Origin: Caulobacter sp. Root343
GTDB lineage: Bacteria; Pseudomonadota; Alphaproteobacteria; Caulobacterales; Caulobacteraceae
Direction of reading: 5' to 3'
DNA length: 64,000 nucleotides
NCBI RefSeq assembly: GCF_001425745.1
Contig: NZ_LMDF01000006.1
Coordinates: 444,036-508,035 of the forward strand
Under the pieces are notes generated by a model that was not told where the DNA came from, did no database searches, and was given only the letters and a program-made list of their open reading frames with translations. The position numbers and the translations under genes are program-made. Within the stretch, counting starts at the first letter, position 1; every line of letters starts with the position of its first letter. Shown one piece after another: positions 44,669 to 54,631 of this stretch.

Positions 44669-45969
44669 GCGTCCAGGGGCGCGAACAGCTTCTGTAGCGT
44701 GTCGCCGATCCTGGTCGTGGCCGGATCGGCGTCGGCCAGGCCCATGGCCTTCAGCTCGGCGCCCAGGCGGCGGCCCACGGCCAACAGTGGCCGGCCGGTG
44801 ACCTGGGTCCGGGCCAGGGCCTCGACCGCCGCGGCGTAGCGCTCGGCGTTCAGGGTTTCCAGCGCCCAGGCGCGGGCGGCGACACCGGTCTCGCGGCGCA
44901 GGACCGGGTCGGCGACCAGGCGCTCCAGCACCGCGCGAAGTTCCTCGACCACGATCTCGCCATCGATCTTGAACACCAGGTCGTCCGGCAATTCGCCGTA
45001 GAAGCCGGCTTTGGCGACCACGGTCGGGCGGCCGCTCAGCATGGCCTCGCACGCCGAGCCCGACGCGCCCTCCAGCACCGGCTTGCGCAGGCAGACCATG
45101 ATGTCGGCCTCGGCCAGGCGCTGGTCTAGGGTGTCGTCGTCAACGGCGCCGTCGATGATCAGGTTCTTGAAGCCGACCTCGGCCGCGATCGCCGTCAGGC
45201 GCGCGCGCTCCTCGTCGGAGATCGGGCCGACCAGGCGATAGGCGCAGGCCTTCAGGGCTTCCGAGCCGCCGATCGCGCGGATCACGTCGGCGACACGCTT
45301 GTTGGCGTTCATCACGCCGACGGTGGTGACGACGAGCTGATCCTTGGCCTGGGGCGGACCGGCCGGCGTCGCGCGATCCGGGCAGCATAGCGGCGTCACG
45401 GCCACGGGCCCGGGGCAGACGGCCTCCAGCTTTGGCGCGTAAAAACGGGCATGGGCCAGGGCGGCCTCGCAGCGGCCGGCCAGCCATTCGGTCATCGGCA
45501 GCTTGGCGGCGATCTCGCCCATGTCCAGCATCTGGCCCGAGCGGACGGCCACGGCGTCGGCCTCGGCCGCCGCGCCGTAGGTGTGGACGATCTCGGCGTC
45601 GTGCCGGCGATAGTCCAAACCGTTGTAGTGCAGCCAACCCGAGAACAGGTTGTAGATATAGAAGTCGTGGAAGATCCCCAGGCACGGCGCGGCGTCCAGG
45701 ATCGCGAACACGCCGGCATGGAAGGGATAGTTGTCGCCGATATTGACGATAACGACGTCGAACTCGGTCCGCAGGCTGGCCAGGTCATAGAACCGCCAGT
45801 GCCGGACGCGCAACGCCGTTGGGTGCAGCGTTTCCGCCGGATTGTCCTCGTCCTCGCAGCGCAGGATCTCGACCTGGTGGCCGCGGGCGGCCAGGGCGCG
45901 CGTGACCTCGGCGCTGACCCGGCCGATCGACGAGCGGAGGGCGAACGGCGTGACCCAGCAGATCTTCAC
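44665..45969 (-). CDS. GT4-type glycosyltransferase
   Basis: A 434-residue GT-B glycosyltransferase, cytoplasmic or peripheral to the inner membrane. The N-terminal Rossmann half starts MKICWVTPFALRSSIGRVSAEVTRALAARGH; the C-terminal half has VGVMNANKRVADVIRA and the acceptor/donor E-x7-E type motif LEGASGSACEAMLSGRP. It follows the FkbM methyltransferase gene by ten bases on the same strand. Adjacent to the S-layer/LPS locus, it probably contributes to surface polysaccharide assembly, but the donor sugar and acceptor cannot be read. Confidence 0.88.
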   Translation of the reverse strand: MKICWVTPFALRSSIGRVSAEVTRALAARGHQVEILRCEDEDNPAETLHPTALRVRHWRFYDLASLRTEFDVVIVNIGDNYPFHAGVFAILDAAPCLGIFHDFYIYNLFSGWLHYNGLDYRRHDAEIVHTYGAAAEADAVAVRSGQMLDMGEIAAKLPMTEWLAGRCEAALAHARFYAPKLEAVCPGPVAVTPLCCPDRATPAGPPQAKDQLVVTTVGVMNANKRVADVIRAIGGSEALKACAYRLVGPISDEERARLTAIAAEVGFKNLIIDGAVDDDTLDQRLAEADIMVCLRKPVLEGASGSACEAMLSGRPTVVAKAGFYGELPDDLVFKIDGEIVVEELRAVLERLVADPVLRRETGVAARAWALETLNAERYAAAVEALARTQVTGRPLLAVGRRLGAELKAMGLADADPATTRIGDTLQKLFAPLDA

Positions 45970-45979
45970 GGGCGGCGTC

Positions 45980-47191
45980 CTAGCGCTGCAGCAGGCGGCG
46001 TTCGGCGTCGCCGCCGGCGCGCACGAAGGCGATGTTGGCCGAAACCACCTTGGCGGCGGCCTTGGCGCTGGTCGGCGCGCAGGCGCTGGTCGCCTCGTCG
46101 ATGACGTAGGCCTTGAAGCCCGCGTCGGCGAAGGCCTTGAACCACTGGGCGGGGGTCTGGCCGACCCGCTTCAGATGCTCGGGACCGAACTCGGCGACGA
46201 TGGCCAGGTCGGGGTTCTTGGCGATCACGCCGCTCATGCCGGCCAACACGTCCAGCTCGGCGCCCTCGACGTCGATCTTGACCACGTCCATGCGCTTGGC
46301 CGGCGCGACATCGTCGAGGCGCACGACCTCGACCTCGACCGTACGGGCCTCCTCGGCCTCGGGCAGGGCGTAGAGCGAGCTGTGGCCGATGATGTCGCTG
46401 ACGTGGAAGGTCAGGCGGCCGGCTTTCTCGCCGACGGCCTGGTCGCGGACCTCGACCCAGGATAGGCCGTTGAGATGCTTCATCTTTTCGAGATTCGAAC
46501 GCGGGATGGCCTCGGGTTCGAAGGCGACGACCTTACCCTCCGGACCGGTCGCCCAGGCCATCAGCAGGGTCAAGAGGCCGATATTGGCGCCGACGTCGGC
46601 GACGGTCATGCCGGGCTGGACCAGGCGGCGCAGCACGTCGCCGGTGCCGGGCTCCAGGCCTTTGCTGGTGGCGTTGGCCAGCATGGTCACAAAGGTCGGC
46701 AGGGCCCGCGGAGCCAGGACGTAGCCGTCGCGCATGCGGATCGCCATCGACTCGTCGTCATAGGCGATCAGCGGCCGCTGCTTGATTTCCAGCTCGTCGA
46801 AGCGGGGGCCGAACAGGGCGGGCAGACGGGCCAGGTCGTCGCCGATCCGCGCGAGCGGCGGCTCCAGGCGTGACAGATGGGCCGAAAGGGCCCGAGCCGT
46901 GGTGTCGTTCTGCTTCAACGCCACGTGCAACAGGGCTTGGGTCTGGTCCAGTCGCGCATGCACCGCGTGCAACTCGGCCGAGAGGACGTTGAGGTGGCTG
47001 CGCGCCTCACGCAGTTCATGCTCGACGCTGGCCTGCAGATAGCGGCGGACATAGTTGGCGACCGGCGACAGGACGGGCCCCAGCAGGCGGCGCGCCAAAC
47101 CGAAACGGCGACGAGGCGGCGCGCCGGGCGGAGTCGGATCCGTCGAAGCGTTCGGTGTCTCGGCGACGGGAGTGCGCATGGCGGAGCTCAT
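45980..47191 (-). CDS. FkbM-family SAM-dependent methyltransferase with N-terminal coiled coil
   Basis: A 403-residue protein. The C-terminal ~230 residues are an FkbM methyltransferase with SAM-binding VADVGANIGLLTLLMA, VVAFEPEA and VDVVKIDVEGAELDVLAG-like motifs. The N-terminal ~140 residues are Pro- and Arg-rich at the start, then a predicted coiled coil (about residues 50-105). FkbM enzymes commonly O-methylate sugars in surface glycans. ATG 47191 gives a complete N-terminus; ATG 47179 four codons later is also possible. It is the upstream partner of the glycosyltransferase and may cap or modify an O-antigen chain. Confidence 0.88.
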   Translation of the reverse strand: MSSAMRTPVAETPNASTDPTPPGAPPRRRFGLARRLLGPVLSPVANYVRRYLQASVEHELREARSHLNVLSAELHAVHARLDQTQALLHVALKQNDTTARALSAHLSRLEPPLARIGDDLARLPALFGPRFDELEIKQRPLIAYDDESMAIRMRDGYVLAPRALPTFVTMLANATSKGLEPGTGDVLRRLVQPGMTVADVGANIGLLTLLMAWATGPEGKVVAFEPEAIPRSNLEKMKHLNGLSWVEVRDQAVGEKAGRLTFHVSDIIGHSSLYALPEAEEARTVEVEVVRLDDVAPAKRMDVVKIDVEGAELDVLAGMSGVIAKNPDLAIVAEFGPEHLKRVGQTPAQWFKAFADAGFKAYVIDEATSACAPTSAKAAAKVVSANIAFVRAGGDAERRLLQR

Positions 47192-47300
47192 CGCCAGGTC
47201 CAGGCGTACAGGCCTCAAGTCAATCCTTCCCGAGCGGCGGCCATGGGGCGCCGTCTCCGATCTCGCGAAACTCCGGAGCGGCGCGCGCTCCGCGTCCCGT

Positions 47301-48785
47301 CTAGACCAGAATCCCGCCAACCAGGAAGGACGAATGATCGCCCACGAGGCTGATGGAGCTGCCGTCGATAAAGTCGAAGGTCATGCTGTCGAGATGGACG
47401 ATCAAACCGACGTCGTGCAGGACGCGCGCGTCGAACATGACGATCTCGGCGCCCTTCATCATCACTTCGACGCTGCCGGTATGGGCTATGAAGTAGTCGA
47501 TGAACTGCTTGACGATGTCCGGCGAAGCGTAAGTGTGCGGCTCGACAGGCGTCGGCGTGGGATCGGGGTGCGACGGCGTGGGCGTCTCGACGTTTTCGGT
47601 CGGCGTCGCCGGCGCGGGATCCTTGGGGATCGGGGACGTGTCGAGCGAAGGGGACGGTGTGAGCGGGGGCGTCACATTATAGTGGTCGCTCTTGGCGATC
47701 AGGTCGGCCAGGACGTCCGGAAGTTTGTTGACCTCGACCACCGAGATCTTCTGGGCGCCGGCTTCTCCCGCCAGCCCGCGGATCAGCTGAACAGCCTCCA
47801 CCGACGGCAAGCCGCTCAGATTCGCGCTGAGGCGCACGTCCAGGGCCCAGTTGGCGGCTTCGGCCGACGCGGGCGGCAGCGACAGCGGCTGATTATGGCG
47901 GCTGGATTCCGTGGCCACGCTCAAGAGCCCTTGGGTCGGCGCGGGCGCTTCGGTCGTGTGCGGCATCGTCGCGAGGATCGCCACGAGAGACAGGACCGAC
48001 GACACGGTCTGAACGGGCGTGTTGTCGACAGCCGCCACATGGGTCGCCGAGATCTTGACGGCGCCGTCTTCCGAGCCAAACGCCGAGGCGGTCGGGGCGG
48101 GGCCGAAGTCCAGAGCGGCGGCGGCGGCCGAGATCGCCGCGCGGGCGGCCGGGTCCAGGCTGGTCGTGTCGACGCCGTAGTCCGAGGCGAACATCGCCGC
48201 GGCCAGGATCAGCACCGCCTGGTTGGCCGGCAGCTGGATCGAATCCTGGGCGGGCGCGGCGGCGGCCGGCGCGCCGTTGGTCAGGCCGGTGTTCGAGCTC
48301 GAAGAGAGCAGGGCGGGGCGGCTGTGGCTGGCGTGACCGGTCGTGGCGCCGGTTTCGGCCGCGCGCGCCTCGCCCGTCTTGAAGAAGGCGGTGCCGACCA
48401 CGGCCACCAGCAGGGCGGCGGGGTGGATCGAAAGGTTGCCGCCGCTTTCCGACCGGCGGATCAGCGGATGACGCGCCACCAGATTGCGGACCAGGGCGGT
48501 GAAGTCGAAGCCGCGGGCGATCTCTTCATAGGCCGGGCCGGCGATCAGATATTCGCCGTCGATCCGCGCGAAATGGATCACCACCTCGCCATCGTCGGAA
48601 CGATAGAAGACGAACCAGGGCTCGTTCTCGTCGCTGAGGCCGCGGTCGGTGCCCACGCGGATGCCGGCGCGGATCAGCGCGCCTTCGACACGATAGAACT
48701 CGGCGAGCTCCTGCTGGCTCCAATCGGTCTGAGCCGGAGCCTGACGCGGCGAGCGCTGAAAGAACGAAAGGACCTGTGCGGCCAT
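47301..48785 (-). CDS. unknown 494-aa protein next to the S-layer locus
   Basis: Not recognised. Visible regions: a globular N-terminal part (1-115) rich in charged residues (YRVEGALIRAGIRVGTD; EPWFVFYRSDDGEVVIHFARIDGEYLIAGPAYEE); a hydrophobic segment at 118-135 (HPAALLVAVVGTAFF) that could be a membrane helix; an Ala/Ser/Thr-rich low-complexity middle; a Pro/Thr linker at about 367-420; and a compact C-terminal domain of about 74 residues. It lies 64 bases downstream of the XRE regulator on the same strand, so the two are probably cotranscribed away from rsaA. It may be a membrane-anchored surface or sensing protein; function is open. Confidence 0.75.
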   Translation of the reverse strand: MAAQVLSFFQRSPRQAPAQTDWSQQELAEFYRVEGALIRAGIRVGTDRGLSDENEPWFVFYRSDDGEVVIHFARIDGEYLIAGPAYEEIARGFDFTALVRNLVARHPLIRRSESGGNLSIHPAALLVAVVGTAFFKTGEARAAETGATTGHASHSRPALLSSSSNTGLTNGAPAAAAPAQDSIQLPANQAVLILAAAMFASDYGVDTTSLDPAARAAISAAAAALDFGPAPTASAFGSEDGAVKISATHVAAVDNTPVQTVSSVLSLVAILATMPHTTEAPAPTQGLLSVATESSRHNQPLSLPPASAEAANWALDVRLSANLSGLPSVEAVQLIRGLAGEAGAQKISVVEVNKLPDVLADLIAKSDHYNVTPPLTPSPSLDTSPIPKDPAPATPTENVETPTPSHPDPTPTPVEPHTYASPDIVKQFIDYFIAHTGSVEVMMKGAEIVMFDARVLHDVGLIVHLDSMTFDFIDGSSISLVGDHSSFLVGGILV

Positions 48786-48849
48786 ACGGTGGAAGCTTCC
48801 CCACGCCTAAGACGACGGCCGGCGAACCGGCGGCGGCAATCTAGCCGAT

Positions 48850-49149
48850 CTACTCTTCGCTGAACAGGATTTCGTAGGTGATCGGATCGTAGAAGCGGAG
48901 CAGTTCCCGGACGAAAGTCTTCTCCGGAACCTCGAACGCATGCGCCCAGTCGCGATAACGATCGGGCGGAATGCGGCCCCGGCCTGTCTCGAGCTGGGAA
49001 ATGAAAGTGTAGTAGTCCGCGCCGACCTTGGCCGCGAGCTGGCGTTGCGACAGGCCGACGGCCTCGCGCATTTCCTTCAGCCAGCGACCGCCCTCGCGGC
49101 GGAGGTCTTGGACCTCTGAGGCGCTGCGTCGTTGTGGATTGCCATACAT
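48850..49149 (-). CDS. XRE-family DNA-binding regulator, divergent from rsaA
   Basis: A 99-residue helix-turn-helix protein. The HTH spans residues 22-76 (RWLKEMREAVGLSQRQLAAKVGADYYTFISQLETGRGRIPPDRYRDWAHAF, recognised in parts), followed by a short C-terminal tail ending TYEILFSEE. It is transcribed away from rsaA from a shared 263-bp region containing a TGCTGTAC direct repeat, making it a candidate regulator of the S-layer gene or of itself and its downstream 494-aa neighbour. ATG 49149 gives the full domain. Confidence 0.87.
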   Translation of the reverse strand: MYGNPQRRSASEVQDLRREGGRWLKEMREAVGLSQRQLAAKVGADYYTFISQLETGRGRIPPDRYRDWAHAFEVPEKTFVRELLRFYDPITYEILFSEE

Positions 49150-49412
49150 AACAAAGACCTCGCGCTTCGGCCGGTGCGAGGGGCGCGCGCTCGCGCTCGC
49201 TCATCCACCCGACGAAATCGCATTATATGTAGCGCGTTTCGAGGGGGGGTTCAAGGAACGCTATATAGGAATTTGCTGTACCGGTTACGAAAATGCTGTA
49301 CGGCGCGATTTCAGGTATTGTGGACGTATGACGTTTGCTCTATAGCCATCGCTGCTCCCATGCGCGCCACTCGGTCGCAGGGGGTGTGGGATTTTTTTGG
49401 GAGACATTCCTC
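49150..49412 (+). promoter_or_regulatory. rsaA promoter/leader with TGCTGTAC direct repeat
   Basis: Divergent 263-bp region between the XRE gene and rsaA. It holds GCTATATAGG at 49260-49269, the repeat TGCTGTAC at 49274-49281 and again at 49294-49301 (20-bp period), and a ribosome binding site GGGAG at 49399-49403. The rsaA leader appears long. The -35/-10 of the strong rsaA promoter could not be assigned with certainty. Confidence 0.6.
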
Positions 49413-52400
49413 ATGGCCTATACCACGGCCCAATTGGTGGACGCTTATACCAAGGCTAACCTTGGCAAAGCTCCGGACCTTGCCACGTCGCTGACGCTCG
49501 ACGCGTATGCGACCCAGACCCTGCCGGGCGGCGGCCTGACCGAGCCTCAAGCGCTCGCCAACACGCTGAAGCTGGTCAACAGCACGACGGCCGTCGCCGT
49601 CGAGACCTACCAGTTCTTCACCAACCGCGCTCCGTCGGCGGCTGGTCTGGCCTACCTGGTCAACTCGGCCACCAACACCACCGACCTGAACGACGCTTAC
49701 TATGCGAAGTTCGGTCAAGAAAACCGCTTCATCAACTTCTCGATCAACCTCGCCACGGGCGCGGGTGAAGGCGCCACCGCTTTCGCCGCGTCTTACGGCA
49801 CGGGCGTTTCGTACGCTCAAGTCGTGGCCTCGGCCTATGACAAGATCATCGGCAACGCCGCCGCGACCGCCGCTGGCGTCGACGTCGCCGCCGCCGTGAC
49901 CTTCCTGAGCCGTCAAGCCAACATCGACTACCTGACCGCTTTCGTGAAGGCCAACACCGGCTTCACCGCGGCCGCCGACATCGACCTGGCCGTCAAGGCC
50001 GCCCTGATCGGTGAAATCCTGAACGCCGCTACGGTTTCGGGCATTGGCCTCTACGCCAACGCCACGAACGCCCTGCTGGTCGACCTGTCGGACGGCACGC
50101 TGAGCACCGATAGCAACGCCGGCGTCAACATCCTGACGGCCTATCCGTCGGCTGGCACCGTCGGCTCGTCGCTGACGCTGACGGTCGGTGTGGACACCCC
50201 GGTGGCCACCGCCAACAACGACACGTTCAACGGCTCGGACACGACCTTCACCAACCTCGACACGATCGACGGTGGCGCGGGCAACGACACGCTGGTGATC
50301 GCTGACGTCACCGGCGCCTTCAACACCGCTAGCGTCGTCGGCGCGACCGTGAAGAACGTTGAAAACGTGACCTTCAAGTCGATCACCACCGGCACGGTTG
50401 ACACCAGCGGCTGGGCTGGCGTCCAAGCGCTGAGCACCACGACGATCGGTGGCGTCACCGCCACGGCCGCCGGCACCACCGCCATCACCGCGGTCGACGC
50501 GGCTCTGGCGGGCGGCGCTGTCAGCGTTCAAGGCGGCAGCACCGTCAACGTGACCACGGTCACGACCGGCACCGGCACCATCGCCGTCGGCAACACCACC
50601 GCTCCGACCGGCGCCGTGACCGTGAAGGCCTCGGTCGCCGGCACGGGTAACCTCACCCAAGGCGTCATCGGCGTCACCGGCGGCACCACCGTCTCCGTGA
50701 CGACCGCCGCGACCCAGGCGACCAACAACACCACCACGACGCAAGCCGCCGTGACGGTGACGGGCACCTCGGCCACCACGGCCGTGACGGTGAACCAAAC
50801 GGCCGCCGTGACCGCCGGCGCTTCGGTGAAGGGTATCGGCGCTGGCGCCGTGACCATCAACGACGCCAACGGCGCTCACGCGACCAAGGCTGGCACCATC
50901 GGCACCGTGACGCTCGCCAACGCCGGCGCCGTCGCGATCACCGACAACTCGCTGGCCACCCTGAACGTCTCGGGCAAGGTCGGCACCATCGGCGTCACCA
51001 CCGGCGCTGGCGCCACGGTCAGCGCCCTGGCGCTGAACCTGGGTGCTGGTACGACGGGCGCTGTCACGCTCGCCACCAGCTACAAGACCCTGAACGTCGC
51101 CGTCTCGGGCGCCAACACCGTTGCTGACGTGTCGGCCACCGCCGCCACCACGCTGAACGTGTCGGGCACCGCCGCCGTGACCTTCACTGCCAACGCCGGC
51201 CTGACCGCCGTCACCACGGCTAACGTCACGGGTTCGGCTGGCCTGGTCGCCAACCTGACCACGGCGACGGCTCTGACCAAGGTCGACACCACCGCCACCA
51301 CCGGCACCTCGTCGGTGACCATCGACGCCACCAAGGTCGCCTTCGCCGGCGGCGCTGGTTCGGACACGGTCACCCTGTCGGGCGCCCTGGCTTCGGGCGG
51401 TTCGATCGTGCTGGGCGCTGGTAACGACCGCCTGGTCGGCACCACCGCCGTGGCCGCTTCGGCCACCACGGTCATCGACGGTGGCCTGGGCAGCGATACG
51501 GTCGCTTCGAGCCTGATCAACGCCGGCAACGGCGCGCTGTTCAAGGGCTTCGAAGTGCTGGGTCTGGGCGCCAACACGCTGGACGCCGGTCTGCTGACGG
51601 GTTCGACCATCTCGGGCCTGGAGCTGTACGCCGGCGGCGGCAATGGCACGTTCACGAACGTGGTCAAGGCCCAATCGCTGAGCGTCACGGGTTCGGCCGC
51701 TGGCGGCACCACCACGCTGACCTTCAGCGACGTGGCTGGCACCGCCGACGCGTACACGATCGGCTTCAACGCCTCGACCACTGGCACCACCTCGTCGCCG
51801 ACCACGGTCGCCGCGGGTACGCTGGCGATCGCCGGCATTGAGACGGTCAACATCGCTTCGGGTTCGGCTGCTGGCGTGAACAGCAACACGATCACGCTGC
51901 TGGACACCTCGGCCAAGTCGCTGGTGGTCACGGGCTCGCAAGCCCTGACCGTTGGCTTCGACGCTGGTGGTTTCGGCACCGCCGGCGCCAACGGCCTGGC
52001 CACGATCGACGCTTCGGCGGCGACCGGCGCCATCACCCTGAACACCACGAACGCTGGTGTCGCCACTGGCGGCCTGACGATCGTTACGGGTTCGGGCGCT
52101 GATGTCGTGACCCTGGCTCAAGGCGCCACCGTCCTGCTGGGCGCTGGCAACGACACGATCACGACGGCCGCCGGCGCTTCGACCATCACCCTGGGTGGTG
52201 GCAACGATGCGGTCGACGCCCATCTGACCACGGTCGCGTCGCTGGTTACGCCGGTGTTCACGACCATCACCGACACGTTCGCCACCGGTGACTCGCTGAT
52301 CTTCGCTAACGTCGGCACCGAAGTGTTCAACGCTACGGCCGCCTCGGTCGGCGCCGCGACCACGCTGGCCAACGCTCTGGACATCGCGATCACCGCTGCT

Positions 52401-52577
52401 GGTGACACGAACGCCCAGATCTACTGGTTCCAGTACGCCGGCAACACCTACGTCGTCGAGCACACCGGCGCTTCGACCAACCTCGACACCACCGACGTCG
52501 TGGTGAAGCTGGCTGGCAACGTTGACCTGACGACCGCTTCGTACACGGCCGCCACCAACACGCTGTTGGCCGTCTAA
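49413..52577 (+). CDS. rsaA: S-layer protein RsaA (RTX-type, type I secreted)
   Basis: A 1,054-residue S-layer monomer that is exported in one step by RsaD-RsaE-RsaF and crystallises on the LPS O-antigen in the presence of calcium. The N-terminus [22 protein letters not shown] and the following ~240 residues match the LPS-binding domain of C. crescentus RsaA (1,026 residues). No N-terminal signal peptide is present, as expected. The body is Thr/Ala/Gly/Val-rich beta roll. RTX calcium motifs GGAGNDTL (287-294), LGAGNDRL (667-674), LGAGNDTI (909-916) and GGGNDAV (about 929) are visible, and the last ~80 residues carry the uncleaved secretion signal. Codon use is strongly biased, as for a very highly expressed gene. 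Confidence 0.96.
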   Translation: MAYTTAQLVDAYTKANLGKAPDLATSLTLDAYATQTLPGGGLTEPQALANTLKLVNSTTAVAVETYQFFTNRAPSAAGLAYLVNSATNTTDLNDAYYAKFGQENRFINFSINLATGAGEGATAFAASYGTGVSYAQVVASAYDKIIGNAAATAAGVDVAAAVTFLSRQANIDYLTAFVKANTGFTAAADIDLAVKAALIGEILNAATVSGIGLYANATNALLVDLSDGTLSTDSNAGVNILTAYPSAGTVGSSLTLTVGVDTPVATANNDTFNGSDTTFTNLDTIDGGAGNDTLVIADVTGAFNTASVVGATVKNVENVTFKSITTGTVDTSGWAGVQALSTTTIGGVTATAAGTTAITAVDAALAGGAVSVQGGSTVNVTTVTTGTGTIAVGNTTAPTGAVTVKASVAGTGNLTQGVIGVTGGTTVSVTTAATQATNNTTTTQAAVTVTGTSATTAVTVNQTAAVTAGASVKGIGAGAVTINDANGAHATKAGTIGTVTLANAGAVAITDNSLATLNVSGKVGTIGVTTGAGATVSALALNLGAGTTGAVTLATSYKTLNVAVSGANTVADVSATAATTLNVSGTAAVTFTANAGLTAVTTANVTGSAGLVANLTTATALTKVDTTATTGTSSVTIDATKVAFAGGAGSDTVTLSGALASGGSIVLGAGNDRLVGTTAVAASATTVIDGGLGSDTVASSLINAGNGALFKGFEVLGLGANTLDAGLLTGSTISGLELYAGGGNGTFTNVVKAQSLSVTGSAAGGTTTLTFSDVAGTADAYTIGFNASTTGTTSSPTTVAAGTLAIAGIETVNIASGSAAGVNSNTITLLDTSAKSLVVTGSQALTVGFDAGGFGTAGANGLATIDASAATGAITLNTTNAGVATGGLTIVTGSGADVVTLAQGATVLLGAGNDTITTAAGASTITLGGGNDAVDAHLTTVASLVTPVFTTITDTFATGDSLIFANVGTEVFNATAASVGAATTLANALDIAITAAGDTNAQIYWFQYAGNTYVVEHTGASTNLDTTDVVVKLAGNVDLTTASYTAATNTLLAV

Positions 52578-52591
52578 TCGACTTGGGAACT

Positions 52592-52611
52592 GGCCGGAGT
52601 TCGCTCCGGCC
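52592..52611 (+). terminator. hairpin after rsaA
   Basis: GGCCGGAG (52592-52599) pairs with CTCCGGCC (52604-52611) around TTCG. No T tract, so it is probably an mRNA 3'-stabilising or auxiliary hairpin before the true terminator. Confidence 0.65.
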
Positions 52612-52630
52612 GGCAACCTGGCCAAGATGC

Positions 52631-52665
52631 GCCGCCCTGGTTCTCCAGGGCGGCGTTTTCTTTTT
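52631..52665 (+). terminator. intrinsic terminator of rsaA
   Basis: Perfect 10-bp stem GCCGCCCTGG (52631-52640) / CCAGGGCGGC (52645-52654), loop TTCT, followed by GTTTTCTTTTT. It separates the abundant rsaA message from the transporter genes. Confidence 0.93.
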
Positions 52666-52837
52666 CCGATCGGATGAATGCGCATCGGGCGCGAGACGGC
52701 TTGCGGACGCCAAGCCCTGTGTTTAAGGCGAACCGGAGTGAGTGCTCCTTTTCCGCCACAATTTCGTGGTCGAGACGCGACCTAAGTTGTTACTGTATAC
52801 GGCCCCGCTCGCTGGCGTGGCGTCCTGAAGGCTCGAG

Positions 52838-54568
52838 ATGATCGTCAACCGCACCGGCGCCAAGCCGACCATTCTTGACCAGGCCGTCTTGGTCGCGAAG
52901 CCGGCGGTGGTCACCGCCATGGTCTTCAGTTTCTTCATCAACATCCTGGCGCTGGTCAGCCCGATGTACATGCTGCAGGTCTATGACCGGGTGCTGTCGA
53001 GCCGCAGCGTCTCGACCCTGGTGGTCCTGACCATTATCTGCGTCTTCCTGTTCATCATCTACGGGTTGCTGGAGGCGCTCCGCACCCAGGTGCTGGTGCG
53101 CGGCGGCCTGAAGTTCGACAGCGTCGCGCGCGATCCGATCTTCAAGGCGGTGCTGGATTCGACGCTTAGCCGGCGCGGCGGCAGCGGCCAGGCGTTTCGC
53201 GACATGGACCAAGTCCGCGAATTCATGACCGGCGGCCTGATCGCTTTTTGCGACGCGCCCTGGACGCCCGTCTTCATCATCGTCTCGTGGTCGCTGCATC
53301 CCTATTTCGGCATCCTGGCGATCATCAGCTGCTTCGTCATCTTCGGCCTTGCCATGATGAACGACCGCAGCACCAAGAACCCGATCCAGATGGCCACCAT
53401 GGCCTCGATCGCGGCCCAGAACGACGCCAGCTCGACCCTTCGCAACGCCGAGGTCATGAAGGCGATGGGCATGTGGGGCGGCCTGCAAGCGCGTTGGCGC
53501 GTGCGTCGCGATGAGCAGGTGGCTTGGCAAGCCGCCGCCAGCGACGCTGGCGGCGCGGTGATGTCGGGCATCAAGGTGTTCCGTCAGGTGGTCCAGACCT
53601 TGATCCTGGGCGGTGGCGCCTATCTGGCCATCGAAGGCAAGATCACGGCCGGTTCGATGATCGCCGGTTCGATCCTGGTCGGTCGCGCCCTGGCGCCGAT
53701 CGAAGGGGCCGTCGGCCAGTGGAAGGGTCTGCTGGGGGCCCGCAGCGCCTGGGACCGTCTCCAGGTGATGCTGCGCGAGGAGAAATCCGCCGAGGATCAC
53801 ATGCCGCTGCCCGAACCGCGCGGCGTGCTGTCGGCCGAGGCCGCCTCGATCCTGCCGCCCGGCGCCCAGGTCCCGACCATGCGTCAGGCCAGTTTCCGTA
53901 TCGAGGCCGGCACGGCCGTGGCGCTGGTCGGCCCCAGCGCGGCCGGCAAGTCGTCGCTGCTGCGCGGCATCGTCGGCGTCTGGCCCTGCGCGGCGGGGGT
54001 GATCCGGCTCGACGGCTACGACATCAAGCAGTGGGACCCCGAGAAGCTGGGCCGCCATATCGGCTACCTGCCGCAGGACATCGAACTGTTCTCGGGGACG
54101 GTCGCCCAGAACATCGCTCGCTTCACCGAGTACGAAGCCCAGGAAGTCATCGAGGCGGCCACCCTGGCCGGCGTGCACGAGATGATCCAAGGCTTGGCCA
54201 TGGGTTACGACACGCCAATCGGCGAGGGCGGCGCCTCGCTCTCGGGCGGCCAGCGCCAGCGCCTGGCCCTGGCGCGCGCCATCTTCCGGATGCCGGCCCT
54301 GCTGGTTCTGGACGAACCGAACGCCAGCCTGGACCAGGTCGGCGAGATCGCGCTGATGGAGGCCATGAACAAGCTGAAGGCCGCCCAGCGCACCGTGGTC
54401 TTCGCCACCCACAAGGTGAACCTGCTGACCCAGGCCGACTACATCATGGTCATCAATCAGGGCGTCATCGCCGATTTCGGTCCGCGCGACACCATGCTGG
54501 CGAAGCTGACCGGCGCGGCGCCTCCGCCCCAGCCGACCGCGCCCACGCCCATCCAGAGCGCCCACTAG
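52838..54568 (+). CDS. rsaD: type I secretion ABC transporter RsaD
   Basis: A 576-residue inner-membrane ABC exporter of the PrtD type, dedicated to RsaA secretion. Six helices lie in residues 25-290, followed by the ATPase: Walker A GPSAAGKS (365-372, K371), signature LSGGQ (468-472), Walker B LLVLDEPNASLD (about 487-498) and the His switch in FATHKVN. ATG 52838 follows the rsaA terminators by 170 bases, so transcription from a separate promoter is likely. It is followed 63 bases later by rsaE. Confidence 0.95.
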   Translation: MIVNRTGAKPTILDQAVLVAKPAVVTAMVFSFFINILALVSPMYMLQVYDRVLSSRSVSTLVVLTIICVFLFIIYGLLEALRTQVLVRGGLKFDSVARDPIFKAVLDSTLSRRGGSGQAFRDMDQVREFMTGGLIAFCDAPWTPVFIIVSWSLHPYFGILAIISCFVIFGLAMMNDRSTKNPIQMATMASIAAQNDASSTLRNAEVMKAMGMWGGLQARWRVRRDEQVAWQAAASDAGGAVMSGIKVFRQVVQTLILGGGAYLAIEGKITAGSMIAGSILVGRALAPIEGAVGQWKGLLGARSAWDRLQVMLREEKSAEDHMPLPEPRGVLSAEAASILPPGAQVPTMRQASFRIEAGTAVALVGPSAAGKSSLLRGIVGVWPCAAGVIRLDGYDIKQWDPEKLGRHIGYLPQDIELFSGTVAQNIARFTEYEAQEVIEAATLAGVHEMIQGLAMGYDTPIGEGGASLSGGQRQRLALARAIFRMPALLVLDEPNASLDQVGEIALMEAMNKLKAAQRTVVFATHKVNLLTQADYIMVINQGVIADFGPRDTMLAKLTGAAPPPQPTAPTPIQSAH

Positions 54569-54631
54569 TCGTCCGTTCGCTCCCTTTTCGTAAGGCCGTC
54601 CCCGGGACGCGCCCATCAGGCTGAAGACAAG

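Noticed and set aside
50400-52300. Repetitive triplets in rsaA considered as a tandem-repeat or CRISPR-like array
   Set aside because: They are codon-level repeats of Thr/Ala/Gly/Val residues without uniform repeat and spacer lengths.
49311-52685. 1,124-codon open frame antisense to rsaA
   Set aside because: Arg/Gly-rich composition typical of an antisense shadow of a strongly codon-biased GC-rich gene; the sense strand encodes RsaA.
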